The translations under genes were made by a program, and so were the position numbers. A model generated the notes under the pieces. The model did no database searches, had not been told where the DNA came from, and saw nothing but the letters and a program-made list of their open reading frames with translations. Positions 1-8,626 of a stretch of 56,598 nt of DNA are shown piece by piece. Every line of letters begins with the position of its first letter. Within the stretch, counting starts at the first letter, position 1. This stretch comes from CAZFYZ01 sp964523735 (lineage in GTDB: Bacteria; Armatimonadota; UBA5829). The stretch is taken from positions 1-56,598 of the forward strand of contig CAZFYZ010000008.1 in the NCBI GenBank assembly GCA_964523735.1, written 5' to 3'.

Positions 1-1155
1 ATCGGCATCCCCAAAGAGACCCTCGCTGAGGAGAAGAGAGTCGCTGCAACGCCCGAGACGGTTGCCAAGTACATAGGTATGGGTTTCTCGGTCGCCGTGG
101 AGACTTCAGCCGGAGATGGAGTCTATGCCAGCGATGATGACTACAGAAAAGCTGGGGCCGATGTTGTCTCGGGACCCGAAGAGTTGTTCGGCGCTTGCGA
201 CTTGATCCTCAAGGTGAAGCAGCCGATCTTCAACGCGGCTGTTCAGAAGCATGAAGCCGAGATGCTGAGGGAGGGGAGCATTCTCATTACGTTCCTGCAT
301 CCCGCGGCGTCTGCCAACCACGCCTTAGTCAGGATGCTGCAGGATCGCAACATCACGTCGTTTACTATGGACGGGATTCCGAGGATATCCAGGGCCCAGC
401 GCATGGACGCGCTCACGTCCATGAGCACTGTCACCGGTTACCGATCCGTGTTGATCGCCGCCAACCATCTTTCGAAGTTCATTCCGATGATCGGCACGGC
501 TATCGGCATGGTCAAACCAGCTACATTTCTCATAATAGGCGCCGGTGTAGTGGGCCTGCAAGCTAGTGCCACCGCCAAGAGGCTCGGGGCGGTTGTGAAA
601 GTTGTCGATATCCGCGAAGAGGCCAGAAACGAGGCCGCGAGCATTGGGGCGAAGGTCGCAGGTTTCGAGGTTCCGCCCGAGCTCGCTCTTGGCGAGGGAG
701 GATATGCACGGGCCCTGCCGGAGAACTGGCTGCAGAATGAGCGCGAGTTCCTGAAACCTCTTGTGAAAGAAGCTGATGTTGTCATTCTGAGCGCCCTTGT
801 GCCAGGGGAAGTCGCTCCCATTCTGATCACCCGTGAAATGGTTGAGTCCATGAGCCCGGGTTCAGTGATCGTGGATGTCTCCATTGACCAGGGGGGCAAT
901 TGTGAGGTTACTGAGCCGGGCAGGTTTGCCGAACTGGGCGATGTCTCGGTCTGCGGGATTGCCAACATTCCCGGACAGATGGCTGTGCCGGCGAGTTGGC
1001 TGTACGCCAACAACATGTACTACTACGTCGAGAACCTGTTCAAGAAGGGGCTGGACAGACTGGATTTCGATGATGAGATCGTCAAGCACTCCCTGGTTAC
1101 CCACCAGGGGAAGATACACTTCGAGGGCGCGCTGAAGGCCATGGGGTTGCTCTGA
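1..1155 (+). CDS. pntAA: NAD(P) transhydrogenase subunit alpha part 1, 5' truncated
   Basis: The soluble NAD(H)-binding subunit (domain I) of the proton-translocating transhydrogenase, which uses the proton gradient to reduce NADP+ with NADH. The frame is open from base 1 with no start codon; the visible N-terminus, IGIPKETLAEEKRVAATPE, is the usual opening of the family, so only a few residues are missing. 384 codons are present. The AlaDH/PNT N-domain is followed by a Rossmann fold with IGAGVVGLQASATAKRLGA near residues 180-200. The end of the protein is complete (TGA at 1153). pntAB follows after 42 bp and pntB after that, the split three-gene form. Identification is firm. Confidence 0.95.
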   Translation: MGIPKETLAEEKRVAATPETVAKYIGMGFSVAVETSAGDGVYASDDDYRKAGADVVSGPEELFGACDLILKVKQPIFNAAVQKHEAEMLREGSILITFLHPAASANHALVRMLQDRNITSFTMDGIPRISRAQRMDALTSMSTVTGYRSVLIAANHLSKFIPMIGTAIGMVKPATFLIIGAGVVGLQASATAKRLGAVVKVVDIREEARNEAASIGAKVAGFEVPPELALGEGGYARALPENWLQNEREFLKPLVKEADVVILSALVPGEVAPILITREMVESMSPGSVIVDVSIDQGGNCEVTEPGRFAELGDVSVCGIANIPGQMAVPASWLYANNMYYYVENLFKKGLDRLDFDDEIVKHSLVTHQGKIHFEGALKAMGLL

Positions 1156-1197
1156 GGTTCATCCCCTGACGTGAGGCCTGGATTGGGAGAGTAGCAT

Positions 1198-1491
1198 ATG
1201 ATCGACTTGCTTATTATGGTCTCGGTGTTTTCATTCACGTTTGTGGTCGGCTATCTCATCATATCGCGTGTGCCCCCGCTCCTGCATACGCCTTTGATGT
1301 CCATGACCAACGCGATCTCTGCGGTGATCATCCTGGGGGGGCTCATTCTGTTCTCCCAAGAGACGACCACAGGCGAAAAGATCCTTGGCTGCGCTGCTCT
1401 TGTGGCTGCGGCGTTCAACCTGTTCGGAGGTTTCGTGATCACTGATCGCATGCTGAAGCTTTTCAGGAGGGAGGATCGCCCGGTTGACTAG
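1198..1491 (+). CDS. pntAB: NAD(P) transhydrogenase subunit alpha part 2 (membrane)
   Basis: A 97-residue membrane subunit that forms part of the proton channel (domain II). The loop HTPLMSMTNAISAVIILGG, typical of this subunit, lies around residues 30-48 between hydrophobic helices at the N-terminus, centre and C-terminal half. ATG 1198 follows GGGAGAG at a good distance. The end overlaps the start of pntB by 8 bases, which suggests translational coupling. Length is normal for the split form. Confidence 0.93.
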   Translation: MIDLLIMVSVFSFTFVVGYLIISRVPPLLHTPLMSMTNAISAVIILGGLILFSQETTTGEKILGCAALVAAAFNLFGGFVITDRMLKLFRREDRPVD

Positions 1492-2896
1492 AGGTGGTGA
1501 GGTAACAGCCTTCGGAATCGATCTGCTGATCATCCTGATCCTCATGTTCGGGTTCTCTCAGTTCAGGGACCCGAAGCGTGCGCGCAGAGGCAATTTCGCC
1601 GCAGCTTTCGCATTGCTCTGCACGTTCTTCCTGATTATCGGCAGGCACGGGATGGTAGATCACGCGTTTGTGCTGGCGGCCCTTCTGCTCGGTGGAGCTT
1701 TGGGGTGGTTCGTGGCCATGCGAATCAGCATGATTGAGATACCTGCCATGGTCGCCTTCCAACACGGTGCGGGAGGGATCGCAGCGTGCCTGATCGCGTT
1801 CCTCGAGCTGACACGAAGCACAGGCGCGCCTGTGTCAACCTTTGGTGAGATCTCAGGTCTCTTGGGGTTGGTCATAGGTACTGCCACATTCAGCGGCAGT
1901 ATGATCGCGGGCGGTAAGCTGGCAGGCTTTCTGCAACAGAAGCCGGTTGTTCTCCCGTTCCACTCGCTGCTTCTCTTGGTAACGGCTCTGGCTGTTTGCT
2001 CCGTCGCAACGCTGGTTGTAAGAGTGGAGATGCAGGACCCCACTTCCTGGCTGGTGACTTTGGTCGGTCTGGCGGTAATGCTTGGTGTTCTACTAGCGAT
2101 CCGCATCGGCGGGGCTGATATGCCTGTCCTGATCTCCTTTCTCAACGCCACCGCGGGACTGGCTGCTGCTTTCTGCGGCGTGATCATTCAGAATCGATTG
2201 CTCATTGCTTGTGGGGCTACCGTGGCGGCTTCAGGATCGATCCTGACTCACGTGATGTGTGTCGCCATGAACCGTGGCCTCAGCAAAGTGTTCGCGGGGA
2301 GCTTGTCGGGTCAGCCTGCTAAGGCAGCAGGGATCCCGGATGTTGTCGAAGCAAGCCCGGTCGCCAGCCAGCCATCCGATAAGGCCGATAGTCTTGATGG
2401 CGCGATTTCTGCACTGAAGGCTGCTGCGAAGGTGGTTATTGTACCTGGGTATGGCATGGCTCTTGCTCAAGCCCAATTCGAAGTCGTCCGACTGGCGCAT
2501 CGGCTCGAGGAGATGGGAAAGAACGTGAGATTCGCCATCCATCCTGTTGCAGGCAGAATGCCTGGTCACATGAATGTCCTCCTTGCAGAGGCCGAAGTGG
2601 ACTACGAGAAGTTGTTCGAGATGGATGACATCAACCCTGAGTTCTCCGAAACGGACGTTGCGCTCATCGTGGGCGCTTGCGACGTAGTCAACCCCGCTGC
2701 CATCGAGCAAGAGGGGACCCCGATCTCCGGAATGCCCATTCTGCTGGCGAACGAGGCGAGCAAGGTTGTGGTCTGCAACTTCGACGACAAGCCCGGGTAT
2801 TCCGGCGTGATGAACCCCCTTTATGCGATGCCGAAGACGATTACGCTTTTCGGCGACGCCAAGGAGTCTATGGGACGTCTACTGGAAGCCCTCTAA
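1484..2896 (+). CDS. pntB: NAD(P) transhydrogenase subunit beta
   Basis: A 470-residue subunit with a membrane domain II (about eight to nine helices up to about residue 275) and a C-terminal NADP(H)-binding domain III. Domain III shows VIVPGYGMALAQAQ (about 316-330), GRMPGHMNVLLAEA, DDINPEF and GACDVVNPAA, all family hallmarks. The only workable start is TTG 1484, inside the end of pntAB; no ATG or GTG lies near the conserved N-terminus, and GGAGGGAGG lies upstream. The next gene converges from the other strand 31 bp downstream. Confidence 0.94.
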   Translation: MTRGGEVTAFGIDLLIILILMFGFSQFRDPKRARRGNFAAAFALLCTFFLIIGRHGMVDHAFVLAALLLGGALGWFVAMRISMIEIPAMVAFQHGAGGIAACLIAFLELTRSTGAPVSTFGEISGLLGLVIGTATFSGSMIAGGKLAGFLQQKPVVLPFHSLLLLVTALAVCSVATLVVRVEMQDPTSWLVTLVGLAVMLGVLLAIRIGGADMPVLISFLNATAGLAAAFCGVIIQNRLLIACGATVAASGSILTHVMCVAMNRGLSKVFAGSLSGQPAKAAGIPDVVEASPVASQPSDKADSLDGAISALKAAAKVVIVPGYGMALAQAQFEVVRLAHRLEEMGKNVRFAIHPVAGRMPGHMNVLLAEAEVDYEKLFEMDDINPEFSETDVALIVGACDVVNPAAIEQEGTPISGMPILLANEASKVVVCNFDDKPGYSGVMNPLYAMPKTITLFGDAKESMGRLLEAL

Positions 2897-2927
2897 TGCG
2901 GGATTCTGGCGTGGTCGCCCCAGGCAG

Positions 2928-5377
2928 TTAGTAGACGTTTCCCACGCTCGTGTCGAGGGTCTGCCCGAAGCTGCCGGCGCCGTAGTCGCGGAAGAATGGG
3001 AAGGCCTTGATGCGGAGGTTGAGCTGGATCCCCTTGTTCTTGAAGAAGCCTGACTGGTCGATGTAGGTGATCGATGCTTCCCAGCAGTGGAGGTCTCTTG
3101 TGAGCATGACGCTGCGATAGTCGAATGAGTTGGAAATGCCGTTGTAGCCCGCGTTTGCTTGAATGTTCCAGAGCTTGCCGAGCTGGGCGTTCAGGACCAG
3201 GCGGGCATCTGCCAACTGTTTGATGGTCGTGTCGTAGCGCGTGCCAAGATCGAGCTTGAACCGTTCTGATGCACTTACGCGCACCTGGTTGATCACCGTT
3301 CGCCAGCGAGACCGGTTGATGTCGTAGCCTGTCGCCGTGTAGATCAGGAGACTCGGGCTTGGCTGNNNNNNNNNNNNNNNNNNNNNNNNNNNNNNNNNNN
3401 NNNNNNCAGCTTGCTCTCCTGGTAGTTGAGGGAAGCGTTGGCGATGTTATAGCGCCCGACGTAGTCGAACCTGAACGGCGTGAATCCACGAGGCTCCTGA
3501 TAACGATAGGTCAGCCTGAAGAGAGACTTCGGCCCAAGGGTCTTCGCGAGTTCGGCGCTGGTGTCCCACGAGTATTGCGCAGTGTCGTCGCTGTAGGCGT
3601 ATTGCTTGAAGCCGGCCCCCCCCGCGAACTGCCACGTGTTGGAGAGTTTGTAGCGCATCAGCGGTGTGTTGACCTCGAAGAAGCCGCGGCGGAGTGACTC
3701 CGGGTTGGGGAGTTCGGTGTAGTCGCCGTAGGTCATCCTTAGACGCGCCGGAATGCCGAGGAGGGTACGGCCCAGGCGGGTGGTATCAGTCATCACGCCG
3801 ATCTCGGGAAGCTTCTCGATGCCGCCGAATCCTCCGCCAGTGACGAAAGCCTCATCGCTCAGATCAGTGAACTTCCTTGCCGAGATGCTCCAGTCGAACT
3901 GCTTCTCCCGCTTTGTATACTCTCCTTGAGATGTCAGCCGGGCTTGCGTGGCTGTTGTCGTCAGCGCTGTGTAGTCGAAAGCCGCGTCGAGGTCTGAATC
4001 AGGTCCAAACCGCTGGTGATGTCGCAAGTTGCCCGCAAGGCGAGATGTACGCTGGAAGGCATCGTTGATGTTTTGATTCACAACGAGCGAGGTCGAGGCG
4101 TCCGGGACATCTCGCGATACCGTGAGCTGAGTGTTCAGGGTCTTGCTCTGTGACGCGTACAGGTAGCTGTTGGAGCGTAGATCGGTCGCTATTGCAGCCT
4201 TAACATTGCCCATCTGATGCAAGTGGCTGAATCGCCCAGTGAGGGTGCTCTGACCGGTGTTGCGGTCTTGAAGCTGGTAGAGACTCACGATTCCCGATCC
4301 ACTGCCCAGACGGTAGGTCTGGTTGAGCCCTGTACCGATGCCTTTTCTGCTCATCAGGTCGAGCAGTAGAAAGCTGGCGAAGGCCTTGCTACCGGAGAGG
4401 GCATACTGGGTCTTCAGGAAGTAACCTTCCTCGAGCGTCTGGCCGAACATCGGTATGATCTGAGGGTTGTTCTGGATCTGGCGCAGGGGGATCACGATCC
4501 TCGGCAGCGTGAAGACCCGGTGCCCGAGCGCGTAGGCCGTAACATCCCTGAGGACGGCTTTGTCGTTCGGGTAGACCGAGACAGACTTGGCTCGCAGTTG
4601 ATAGTGGGGCAGTGGGAGGTTGCAGGTGGTAGCTTGGCCGTTGAGCACATCGACCTGCCGTTGGCCGATACCTTGGATTTGCCTGGCGTCGGCGAATACA
4701 GGTGCCTGGAGCCAGCCCTGAGCGAACTCTGGGACGATCGTGGTCCTGGCAGATGCCACCGACCACTCACGAGTGCGGTAGTTGACGACCACGTCGCCGC
4801 CGGACGCTTCCTGAACGCCGATCTTGAATTTCACGTTGCCCTGGAATGTGATCAGATTCGTGTTGTAGTCTACCTGGGCTCTGTCCGACGTCCCCTCGAA
4901 GTCCCGAAAGCGGACGATGACGTTACCCTCCGCCACAGTCAGAAGAGGATTGCCATCGTCATCGAACGTTGTATTGGTGGCATCGCCGCTCGTCTGAATG
5001 AACTCGGTGCCGACTGACGCGACCGGAATGCTTGGCGCGGTCACAGCTCCAGTAGGTGTCTCGGATGGCGCGACGGGCGAGGGGATGATTGGCTTGGGGG
5101 GAGGTACCTGAGGCCCAGGTTGAACGTCGAGCGGACTCGATGGCACGGATGGATTCCTTGGCAGCGTGGAGTCGGGGATGCCTGAGCCAAGGTATGGATC
5201 GCCTGGCCCGAGGAGTTCTGGTCGCGTGTAAGGCCCCAGCGGAGGCGGCATCTTCCCGTCTTCGGGCATTCCGTTCGGGCGATCGAAGATAGTCGAGGTC
5301 GGCAGGGGGGCGTCGCAAAGGGCGCAAGCACTCAGTAGGCAGACCAGCAGTACCCCCACGCAAAGCTTCGGCAACAT
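2928..5377 (-). CDS. lptD: LPS-assembly protein LptD (OstA-like), interrupted by an assembly gap
   Basis: An outer-membrane beta-barrel of the LPS transport (Lpt) pathway. Start ATG 5377 is preceded by GGAG at 8 nt; the longer GTG 5386 start would overlap that site. The N-terminus is hydrophobic and ends in LLSAC, a lipobox-like motif, so it may be lipid-anchored, unlike classical LptD. A proline-rich linker follows, then an OstA/LptA-like domain (roughly residues 140-220), then barrel strands to the C-terminus. The 41-N run at 3366-3406 throws the two halves out of frame: after the gap the frame resumes at QPSPSLLIYTATGYDINRS and ends at TAG 2928. I read this as one gene of about 810-820 residues with a mis-sized gap, not a real frameshift. 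It lies downstream of the LptF/G permease gene on the same strand. Confidence 0.8.
3366..3406. other. assembly gap (41 N) inside lptD
   Basis: A run of N in the barrel region of lptD. Coding frames on the two sides differ as written, so the true gap length is not 41 bases modulo 3. Confidence 0.99.
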
Positions 5378-5453
5378 CCCCTTCACTCCAGAAACAGACT
5401 ACGCCGTCGGGCGACCTACGGCTACTCCACGCAACAGTTCAGTCTTAGCGAAT

Positions 5454-5629
5454 TGTCATTTCGAACGCAATCGCGGCATGAACACTCTCGCGGCTGCTCC
5501 GCAGCGCTGTCGTGTTCGCCACGAAGGGAACGGAAATGCTCCGCATTTCCGAAGGAGTGAGAAATCTGCTTCTTGGGCCTCCGCCGGGATTCTGGAAGGA
5601 GCAGATTTCTCGCCCTGCTCGAAATGACA
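5454..5629. repeat. 176-bp composite palindromic element with 11-bp inverted termini
   Basis: The ends are perfect inverted repeats, TGTCATTTCGA (5454-5464) and TCGAAATGACA (5619-5629). Nested inside are further hairpins: GAACAC...GTGTTC around GCTGC-TCC-GCAGC; GGAAATGC-TCC-GCATTTCC at about 5532-5550; and GAGAAATCTGCT paired with AGCAGATTTCTC reaching 5611. It has no coding capacity. It lies between lptF/G and lptD on the minus strand and looks like a non-autonomous repeat; a diverged relative starts at 13576. Apart from this element I see nothing else in 5378-5650. Confidence 0.8.
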
Positions 5630-5650
5630 GTGGACAAGACTGAGCGGTTA

Positions 5651-6751
5651 CTACTCCACTCTCCACAGCAGTACGGCCGCCAGACTGCCGAATATGATCA
5701 CGTTGCTCCACCCCGCCAAAGTCGGCGACAGCCAACCCGCCTCGGCAAAGAGCCTGCTGAACACAAACACGTTATAGTAGAAGAAGAGCACGATGATGGC
5801 AGCCAGCACGCCCATGAACCCGCCGCTCCTGCCAAGCTTGAGGCTGAGGGGGGCGATACAGAGCGCCAGCACCAGCGAGCTCAACGGGATTGTGCTTTTG
5901 AATGCGTACTCCAGCCGGCATTCCCTGGAGTCCATTCCGGTAGTCTTCAGGAGCTTGATCTGCTGGCGCAGCTCAGCCAGGCTCATGGTTTTCGGTGACT
6001 TCGGATCCTGGTTGAGATAGTAATCCATCGGCTGCGGGATATCGAGCCTCATCTTCGGGAACCGAGCATAAAGCTCCGGATCGCCGTCACGGCTGACTCT
6101 CCACGTGCTGCCGTCACGAAGGACCCATATCCGGTTCTCCTCGACTGCGCTCTTGGCGGTTATCAGCGTGGCAAAGCCGGATCCCACTGGCGACTCATAG
6201 ATCATCACGTTGTTGAGCTGCATTCCTCGGCCCTGTTTCGTGATGCTGTTGACGTAGAAGCAGTAGTTGTTGACCTTGAAGTAGGCGTTCGACTGGATCG
6301 GCAGCGGGCCTTGGGCAGACATTATGCGGTTGTAGACCCTGACGCTCTCCCGATTGGCCCAGACTCCTATGTTCTCCTGAAATGCGTAAGCGGCGATAGT
6401 CAGCAGCACGCCAACCACAAGCAGCGGAAGGAATATGCGTTTGACACTGACGCCGGCGATGCGCATCATGGTGATCTCGCTGTCGTGGGTCAGCCTGGCA
6501 ACCGCGAGGCTGCACCCAAAGAGCGCGCCTGAAGGCAGAGATATGACTATGAACGAGGGCAGGCCAGCAGTTCCACCGAGAGTTGTGAGGACGAAGTAGT
6601 AAAGGAGTAACGGCTTCTGGTCGAGATGGTCCTTTGCCCAGCCGACCATCTGGTAGATGACGGTAAAGACGAGCAGCACGAGGATGACGGCGAACCCCGC
6701 TACAAACGGAACCATCATTTCCCGCGCGACGTATTTATCAAGTGTCTTCAT
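5651..6751 (-). CDS. lptG: LptF/LptG family permease
   Basis: The inner-membrane permease of the LptB2FG transporter, which extracts LPS for delivery to the outer membrane. 366 residues from ATG 6751 (MKTLDKYVAREMMVPFVAG), the canonical opening of the YjgP/YjgQ family. An in-frame upstream extension of 85 codons is rejected because it runs across the divergent promoter region. Three helices in the first 110 residues, a periplasmic beta-jellyroll domain in the middle, and three helices at the C-terminus match the family. LptF and LptG cannot be told apart from one copy, so the symbol is tentative. Only one permease gene is in the window; lptD follows downstream across a repeat element. Confidence 0.87.
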   Translation of the reverse strand: MKTLDKYVAREMMVPFVAGFAVILVLLVFTVIYQMVGWAKDHLDQKPLLLYYFVLTTLGGTAGLPSFIVISLPSGALFGCSLAVARLTHDSEITMMRIAGVSVKRIFLPLLVVGVLLTIAAYAFQENIGVWANRESVRVYNRIMSAQGPLPIQSNAYFKVNNYCFYVNSITKQGRGMQLNNVMIYESPVGSGFATLITAKSAVEENRIWVLRDGSTWRVSRDGDPELYARFPKMRLDIPQPMDYYLNQDPKSPKTMSLAELRQQIKLLKTTGMDSRECRLEYAFKSTIPLSSLVLALCIAPLSLKLGRSGGFMGVLAAIIVLFFYYNVFVFSRLFAEAGWLSPTLAGWSNVIIFGSLAAVLLWRVE

Positions 6752-6767
6752 ACCTGGGCTCGCCTCG

Positions 6768-6797
6768 ATTATAGCACACGCGTTGCGATCATCTCCA
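6768..6797 (-). promoter_or_regulatory. possible promoter for the lptG gene
   Basis: On the minus strand TATAAT (6768-6773) lies 18 bp from a weak -35, TGGAGA (6792-6797). It would give a very short leader of about 10 nt before ATG 6751. The -10 is perfect, the -35 is poor. Confidence 0.4.
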
Positions 6798-6811
6798 CCC
6801 AACAGTATAAT
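6783..6811 (+). promoter_or_regulatory. sigma-70 type promoter for ftsE-ftsX-envC
   Basis: TTGCGA (6783-6788), 17 bp spacer, TATAAT (6806-6811), with ftsE starting at 6879. It lies in the 127-bp divergent region shared with lptG. Confidence 0.65.
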
Positions 6812-6878
6812 AGGACGCAAAGCCCGGGCGCGTGAGTTCCGACACGGCATTGCAGTTCCGGGATTAACGGTAGTCATT

Positions 6879-7595
6879 ATGATCCATCTTGAACGGGTTT
6901 CCGTCGCATATATCAACGGGATAAGGGCCCTAAACGATGTCAGCCTGTCGATCACGAAAGGCGACTTTGCGTTTATTGTTGGGGCCACAGGCAGCGGAAA
7001 GTCCACTCTGCTGAAGCTTCTCTATCGCGAGATTGTGCCCACCGAGGGTGCGGTCGTGGTCGCCGGAGAGGACGTCGGACGCCTGCGCCCTGCCGCGGTT
7101 CCCTACCTCCGCAGGAAGCTGGGCATTGTGTTTCAGGACTTCAAGCTCCTGCCTCAGAAGAACGTGTACGAGAATCTCGCGTTCGCGCTCCGGGTTATCG
7201 GGGTGTCGGCGAAGGAGACCAGATACCGCATTCGGGACGTCCTGGAGCTTGTGGGTCTGACTCACCGCTGTGACTCATTCCCACACCAAATGTCCGGCGG
7301 CGAGCAGCAGCGTGCGGCGATCGCCCGTGCTTTGGTTAACCATCCCACAGTTCTGGTGGCGGACGAGCCGACCGGAAACCTCGATCCTGATACATCCTGG
7401 GGCATCATCCAGCTCCTGGACCAGATCAACACCCACGGGACCACAGTCCTCTGTGCGACCCACGATAGTCAGATTGTGGACCGCATGAAGAAACGAGTCA
7501 TCCAGTTAGAGGGTGGCTACATCGTGCGCGACCAGAACAAGGGGTGCTATCAGCAGGATGAGGTCGCCGCAGATCAGGTGGCTGGCACACTGTAG
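6879..7595 (+). CDS. ftsE: Cell division ATP-binding protein FtsE
   Basis: A cytoplasmic ABC ATPase of the FtsEX complex, which controls septal peptidoglycan hydrolases. 238 residues from ATG 6879 (MIHLERVSVAY). It shows Walker A GATGSGKST (about 36-44), Q-loop VFQDFKLLP, signature MSGGEQQRAAIARAL, Walker B VLVADEPTGNLDP and the H-loop CATHD. It is directly followed by ftsX and an EnvC-like gene. The stop codon TAG (7593-7595) lies within the first bases of a palindromic repeat (7591-7640), so the last residue and the stop come from that repeat. The SD before the ATG is weak. Confidence 0.93.
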   Translation: MIHLERVSVAYINGIRALNDVSLSITKGDFAFIVGATGSGKSTLLKLLYREIVPTEGAVVVAGEDVGRLRPAAVPYLRRKLGIVFQDFKLLPQKNVYENLAFALRVIGVSAKETRYRIRDVLELVGLTHRCDSFPHQMSGGEQQRAAIARALVNHPTVLVADEPTGNLDPDTSWGIIQLLDQINTHGTTVLCATHDSQIVDRMKKRVIQLEGGYIVRDQNKGCYQQDEVAADQVAGTL

Positions 7596-7640
7596 TTGGC
7601 GTCTCTGACGCCGGGAGAGGGGTCGGAGACCCCTGCTACA
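7591..7640. repeat. palindromic repeat, copy 1 (TGTAG...CTACA family)
   Basis: TGTAGTTGGCGTCTCTGACGCC pairs, with a few mismatches, with the segment ending GGAGACCCCTGCTACA at 7640; the loop is GGGAGA. The same element occurs at 9821-9871. It fills nearly all the space between ftsE and ftsX and overlaps the ftsE stop codon. It has no T-tract, so it is not an obvious terminator. Confidence 0.8.
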
Positions 7641-7654
7641 ACAGGAAACGACCT

Positions 7655-8605
7655 ATGCAATTCCGAAACATTGAGTTCGTCATACAGGAAGCATTCACTG
7701 GCATTCGCCGCAACGGGCTGATGGCGTTCGCCTCAATATCGACCATCGCGCTATCGCTTGCGGTGCTGGGGGCGTTTGGCTTGATTGCTATGGGAGCGAA
7801 CAACTTTGCGAATGCTCAGATCAATCGGTTCGAGATCGCTGTCTTCGTGAAGGCAAGGTCCACTACTGAGGTCCAGCCCGTCGTTGAAAAGATCAGGAGC
7901 ATGAGTGGCGTGGCTAAAGTTGTAGTGCTCGATAGGGACAAGGAGTGGACCCGCCTCAAGATCGAGAACCCGAACTTCAATGTGGCGGGCGTTAACCGGG
8001 AAGTCCTCCCATTCGCTCTGGACGTAAGAGTGACTGACCCGGAGCGCTTCTCCGCGATCGCCGCGAAGATCAGGTCGATGGATCGCGTTGATGCTGTGCT
8101 GGAAGGCAGAGAGGCGTTCAGTCGGGTCATGACACTCACGCGGGTCGTCAAGGCGCTGAGTATTGCAGGTGTGCTGATACTGCTCATCACCAGCGTCTTC
8201 ATCATCAGCAACGCGATCAAGCTGACACTCTACGCCAGACGCAGGGAGATACGAATAATGCAGCTGGTTGGGGCAACCAACCAGTTCATCCGCACGCCCC
8301 TGATCATAGAGGGCATCTTCTTCGGGGCTGCGGGGGCGGTGGCAGCCTGGCTGCTGCTCGTGCTTGGCACTGCGTATGTATCGAACGTCTCTCAGCAGAT
8401 AGCCTTTCTCGGTCGGTTCGGCAGCGGCGTCGGCCGCACTGAACTGGCACTTGCACTGATTCTGATTGGCGCCGCTATCGGGGCGGCGGGCAGCTTCGTC
8501 TCGATTCGACGATTCCTGCACGACGAGAGTCCTGTGTCAGTGCCACGACAGGCCAGAGACGAGGCCGCAAGAGGCGCCTCGGGCATGGTGAAAGCCGGTT
8601 CCTAA
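7655..8605 (+). CDS. ftsX: Cell division protein FtsX
   Basis: The membrane partner of FtsE. 316 residues, with four predicted helices: about 20-45, 170-195, 225-250 and 270-290. The periplasmic loop between helices 1 and 2 (about 50-165) is where the hydrolase activator binds in characterised systems. The stretch YARRREIRIMQLVGATNQFIR before helix 3 is typical of FtsX. ATG 7655 follows AGGAAA. The gene sits between ftsE and a coiled-coil M23 peptidase, the expected functional set. Confidence 0.92.
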   Translation: MQFRNIEFVIQEAFTGIRRNGLMAFASISTIALSLAVLGAFGLIAMGANNFANAQINRFEIAVFVKARSTTEVQPVVEKIRSMSGVAKVVVLDRDKEWTRLKIENPNFNVAGVNREVLPFALDVRVTDPERFSAIAAKIRSMDRVDAVLEGREAFSRVMTLTRVVKALSIAGVLILLITSVFIISNAIKLTLYARRREIRIMQLVGATNQFIRTPLIIEGIFFGAAGAVAAWLLLVLGTAYVSNVSQQIAFLGRFGSGVGRTELALALILIGAAIGAAGSFVSIRRFLHDESPVSVPRQARDEAARGASGMVKAGS

Positions 8606-8626
8606 CCGGCAGCTTGGAGCGAGACC

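Noticed and set aside
2928..3406. Apparent frameshift splitting lptD into two genes
   Set aside because: The frame change coincides with the 41-N gap, so a wrong gap size explains it better than a mutation.
5651..7006. 85-codon N-terminal extension of the lptG frame
   Set aside because: It crosses the divergent promoter region and the ftsE start, and the family N-terminus begins at ATG 6751.
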